Shown in pieces: positions 62,501 to 64,000 of a DNA stretch of 64,000 nt. The position numbers and the translations under genes are program-made. The stretch's first letter is position 1. Each line of letters starts with the position of its first letter. Under the pieces are notes generated by a model. The model was not told where the DNA came from and searched no databases. It was given only the letters and a program-made list of their open reading frames with translations. The DNA is from Gimesia aquarii (GTDB lineage: Bacteria > Planctomycetota > Planctomycetia > Planctomycetales > Planctomycetaceae), in the NCBI RefSeq assembly GCF_007748195.1, contig NZ_CP037920.1, forward strand, positions 3,287,501 to 3,351,500. Reading direction: 5' to 3'.

Positions 62501-64000
62501 CTGCCATCGATTTGAGCAGGCGAGAAGCTGGGGCCGGATCTATTTCCTGCAACAATACTATTCCTAAGTGTGAAGTTGGGTGTACTTTGGAATGAATAAA
62601 TGCCACCCCCGGTAAAAGTAGTGGTTCCATTTCCAACGATCGTACTATTAATAACAGAGAAATCTGTATTACCAAATAAATCGATCGCTCCACCATTGAA
62701 TCTAGCCTTATTTTCGGAGAAGGTGGAGTTATAAATAGTTACTTTATCAGCTCCCGAATTACTTAGTGCACCACCACTGACGTTGGCGGTATTTTTAAAA
62801 AATGTTGAACTGGAAATAAACAGCGTTCCACTATTGTCGATTGCCCCGCCGTCGGACCCACTGTTGGGAGCAGTATGATTCTTGATAAAGGAGCTGTCAT
62901 AAATGCTCAATTTTCCAGTATCATTCTTGATTGCTCCACCATCGGATTTTGTCATATTTTCGGTGAAGGTACTGGCTGTCACAGTCATTTTACTTTGCTG
63001 AATATAGATTGCACCACCAGACCATCTGGAATAGTTGTTTGTGAACCGGCTGTTACTAATTGAGTCTTCATCATCTGTGGTATTAATTAACACTGATCTA
63101 TGATAGATCGCCCCACCTGAAAGAGAGTTGTTCGAATCGAAAGCCGAATATGAAACGGAAAAGCTAGACACAAAGGTAGTATAGATTGCACCACCGAAAG
63201 AAGAGGCTTCGTTTCCAATGAACTCTGTCTGGGTTACTGTCAGTGTGCCATCTATTTGATATATCCCACCACCTGAACCATGAATAGCCTTGTTCGAATC
63301 AAAAGTCGAATTTGAAACGGATAAGCTAGACGCCGAGTTGGAATAGATTCCCCCACCGGAAGAAGATGCTTCGTTTTCAATGAACTCTGACTGGGTTATT
63401 ATCAGTGTGCCATGATATTGATATATCGCACCACCTTGCCCCTGAACAACCTTGTTCTCTTGAAAACGTGAATTGTCTACCGACAGAATCCCATCACTGT
63501 TGTAAATCGCTGCCCCTCCTTGAGTAGCGGCATTTTTGCTCAGTATGGAATCGACAATGGAGAGCGATTCTGAACTATAAATCGCTCCTCCTTGTTCTGC
63601 AGATCCATTCGTCAGTGTAAGACCACGAATCTCAACATCGATCGTAGTAGTTGTACTACTATCGTCTATGTTAAAAATGCGGTTGTTAGCATTGCCATCT
63701 ATTATCAGTTGGTCTGAACCAAGACCGGTGATGGTCAGGTCATCGGAAATTACGAGTTCATTCGAGAGTACTATACTTTGACCTGCGAGACTGACATCGA
63801 AAGTAATTGTGTCTGCGCCTACGTTAGCATTTGCCAACTCAATTGCTTCTCTAAGACTGCCTGTTCCAGAATCGTTAGTATTCACAACTGTGAATGCTGT
63901 TAATAGCGTACGATCTTCCAATGATTCTGTAACGAACTTGGAAACAGAAGTCTGCGCGAACGGTGCTTGAACACTGCGATTTTGCTTTCGACATGTTCTG
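56545..64000 (-). CDS. giant repeat protein with beta-helix modules, dockerin and metzincin-like protease (5' partial)
   Basis: The reading frame is open to the window edge, so the N-terminus lies outside; about 2,484 residues are visible. Near the edge it reads SVSKFVTESLEDRTLLTAF, the planctomycete LEDRTLL export-related motif. Four modules follow, each starting with a SLREAIKLANSN segment and ending in VDIGAFE or IDIGAYE, filled with right-handed beta-helix repeats (GGAIYN, NSTFSEN). Next come a strand-rich adhesion-like domain, two dockerin-type Ca-binding repeats (DLNDDDAINFRDLMLFAS and DLNQSDRVNFKDLILFAS), and a zinc-protease domain with HELGHLLGYEH (56692-56724) and a nearby Met-turn (GVMEE). 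It should be secreted and surface-bound. Confidence 0.88.
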   Translation of the reverse strand, partial: RTCRKQNRSVQAPFAQTSVSKFVTESLEDRTLLTAFTVVNTNDSGTGSLREAIELANANVGADTITFDVSLAGQSIVLSNELVISDDLTITGLGSDQLIIDGNANNRIFNIDDSSTTTTIDVEIRGLTLTNGSAEQGGAIYSSESLSIVDSILSKNAATQGGAAIYNSDGILSVDNSRFQENKVVQGQGGAIYQYHGTLIITQSEFIENEASSSGGGIYSNSASSLSVSNSTFDSNKAIHGSGGGIYQIDGTLTVTQTEFIGNEASSFGGAIYTTFVSSFSVSYSAFDSNNSLSGGAIYHRSVLINTTDDEDSISNSRFTNNYSRWSGGAIYIQQSKMTVTASTFTENMTKSDGGAIKNDTGKLSIYDSSFIKNHTAPNSGSDGGAIDNSGTLFISSSTFFKNTANVSGGALSNSGADKVTIYNSTFSENKARFNGGAIDLFGNTDFSVINSTIVGNGTTTFTGGGIYSFQSTPNFTLRNSIVAGNRSGPSFSPAQIDGSYSGQNNIISSSISGLLHRVLNDNGGPTQTHALLAGSAAINAGNNLAATSIGLSTDQRGTGFPRIIDGTVDIGAFEGFIVPEPLHLLVDSNSDFDDGDYSLGQLSLREAIKLANSNLGADTISFNNSLTGQTIVLLDELQITDDLTITGLGASQLTINGNTNSRIFKIDDSRPATMIDVEIRGLTLTNGSAATGGAIYNLESLSVIDSTLSRNTATQQGAAIYNDRGILSVDNSRLQENKVGEGNLEGQGGGIYQIFGTLTVTQTEFIGNEASSSGGAINSSWASSFSVSNSTFDLNNARSGGAIRNSGTQLIVQNSFFSNSLDGGAIKNETGSLSIYDSSFIKNHTTLNGGAIDNNGTLFVSGSTFAENTTTFNGGALYNLGAEKVTIYNSTFSENTSHFSGGAIYLLGSSVFSVVNSTIVGNKATTFSGGGIYSLQAIPDFTLRNSIVAGNSSGNSAAQIDGSYSGQNNIISSSISGLLDPVLKDHGGSTKIHALLAGSAAINAGNNSAATDIGLALDQRGIGFPRIIDGTVDIGAFEGFIVPEPVHLLVDSNSDLDDGDYSLGQLSLREAIKLANSNTGSDTISFDNSFSGQTIVLLDELLITDDLTITGLGASQLTINGNANSRIFNIDDSRTGTKIDVEIRGLTLTNGSAATGGAIYNSESLSVIDSTLSRNTATQQGAAIYNDRGILSVDNSRLQENKVGEGNLEGHGGGIYQNFGTLTVTQTEFIGNEASSSGGAIYSNSASSLSVSYSTFDLNNSGSGGAIYNRSAPIIIQNSIFSNNASHNFGGGAINNESGNLSIYDSSFIKNHTTSNGGAIDNRGTLFISGSTFAENTTTFNGGALYNLGAEKLTIYNSTFSENMSNFSGGAIFLIGITDFSVVNSTVVGNKANTFSGGGIYSLQAIPNFTLRNSIVAGNTSGSSAAQVDGSYSGQNNIISSSITGLLDPVLKDHGGPTKTHALLAGSAAINAGNNSAATNAGLTTDQRGTGFARLLDGTVDIGAFEANPLHFLVDTNSDLDDGDYSDGQLSLREAIKLANSNAGADVISFDATLTGQTIVLESEMSISDNLTIIGLGADQLTIDGNKNSRIFDIDNGNSNTSILVELSGLNLTNGYSDQGGAVRNSETLSIIDSTITKNEGRIHGGGIYTNEGELSVTNSTITENRSSYGGGIYNSDGLLTVEGSTFSDNLVGNPNQIGLGGGIYSSSGSLTVTNSLFSGNTATTYGGGIFNSISDTHLVSNSTFVQNSAKYGGGIYNINGSMAVVDGTFTENEATTDDGGGIYHSINPNHTEIYEAIIMHSQFSKNSAKFFGGGINILNGIVSISESTFTENSSMFSGGGVFNSLATLAVEDSTFSKNTATANGGGIGNGGTLSILRSTLTENTSGSSGGAVYNSSTGTTTTINTTLSGNSSSILGGGLYSISTLPLTIINTTIVLNSATSKGGGIYSHLVTPTITNSIVAGNTAGLDSQIFGNFANNTSIIQHNIEGLLDPVLSNNGGLTQTHALLIGSLAINAGDNSAAILAGLNNDQRGTGFDRIIDGTIDIGAYEVQTPFTQIDLRVVKSKTSTQSNGESSALPENLGWLDEWSGYWLEIWINKPSTGDLGILSANLNLTYNTEITTATSIEYGAAFTLNQTGTINDLTGTIEDLTAETSLTDAGDDQHVLFARIRFESTNDDSIDLDLQVQSLNPQSPDFSIGQPEVIFVGGAPSEEIHGPSPETKIYANPYDLNDDDAINFRDLMLFASAYNTIPSESNSNYSWFADLNQSDRVNFKDLILFASNYGKRKSNQSTIVYSQNFPEAWNNLLIADTSQAEPQTSPVSLSQSAADSVLDGVVEYVSPQLTPSQNETLENIDIEIVDLTGNTLGRAVTGTIYIDVNAAGYGWFIDDTPGDHSEFEQSSHLSLIALPDSDAAGRVDLWSVIMHELGHLLGYEHENEGVMEETLAPGIRKLPHFADEHVLQSDSETDEFFTSLKESSSLIAF
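59486..63845. repeat. long tandem repeats inside the giant gene
   Basis: Equivalent landmarks at 59486, 60890 and 62282 show copies spaced about 1,404 and 1,392 bp. The units are nearly identical over long stretches (for example around 60780-60930 and 62170-62320). They correspond to the beta-helix modules of the protein. A further, more diverged module extends to about 63845. Confidence 0.85.

Noticed and set aside
56545-64000. Tandem repeats as a possible CRISPR-like array
   Set aside because: Units are about 1.4 kb, coding, and in frame with beta-helix protein modules.

Overview
The window looks like a chromosome segment of a marine-type planctomycete, probably close to Gimesia or Planctomyces (family inferred from gene content, not searched). 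The signs are two DUF1559 proteins with a prepilin-like N-terminus, DUF1552, DUF1592-type cytochrome, DUF1501 and DUF1080 proteins, four secreted sulfatases, Gfo/Idh/MocA oxidoreductases with Tat signals, ECF sigma factors next to FecR-like or Ser/Thr-kinase partners, and a giant extracellular protein carrying the LEDRTLL motif. No rRNA, tRNA or CRISPR array was seen.

Layout. 0-4.6 kb (minus): an ABC export system (FtsX-type permease, lipoprotein, HlyD-type adaptor, ATPase) preceded by a Cys-rich secreted protein. 5.1-9 kb: a small beta-carbonic-anhydrase-like protein (plus) facing a seven-haem cytochrome c and a membrane/TPR protein (minus). 9.3-15.7 kb (minus): an apparent regulon-like run of ECF sigma factor, FecR-domain protein, DUF1559 pseudopilin, transthyretin-like lipoprotein and two sulfatases, with an internal terminator. 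16-27.6 kb (minus): ceramidase-LamG protein, cupin, DUF1552 plus DUF1592-type cytochrome pair, zinc-ribbon/transthyretin membrane protein, DUF1559, DUF1080 and DUF1501 proteins. 28-32 kb (plus): a haem-binding DUF3365-like protein, then ECF sigma factor, membrane partner, a Cys-periodic small protein and a small membrane protein. 32.15-33.48 kb: an IS110-family (IS1111-like) insertion sequence with a frameshifted transposase and a structured right-end non-coding region. 33.6-47.8 kb: two sulfatases, two Gfo/Idh/MocA proteins, sialidase-like beta-propellers, PQQ and NHL propellers and hypothetical membrane proteins. 48.3-50.1 kb: a MerR regulator divergent from a CopZ-MerT-MerP fusion. 51-56.3 kb: ECF sigma factor, a 26-codon candidate ORF, a 1303-residue polytopic Ser/Thr kinase and a small anchored protein. 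56.5-64 kb (minus): a giant repeat protein with dockerin and metzincin-like protease domains, cut by the window's right edge.

How the parts fit: much of the window points to capture and breakdown of sulfated glycans (sulfatases, sialidase-like propellers, DUF1080, oxidoreductases) under local sigma/anti-sigma control. Three sigma loci each have a different partner type.

The most striking observation is in the IS element. The region after its transposase folds by eye into an outer stem, a symmetric 12 x 12 nt internal loop and an apical hairpin. One side of the loop is identical to the left flank of the insertion. The other side is the reverse complement of the right flank. This is what a target-binding loop of an IS110-type bridge RNA would look like.
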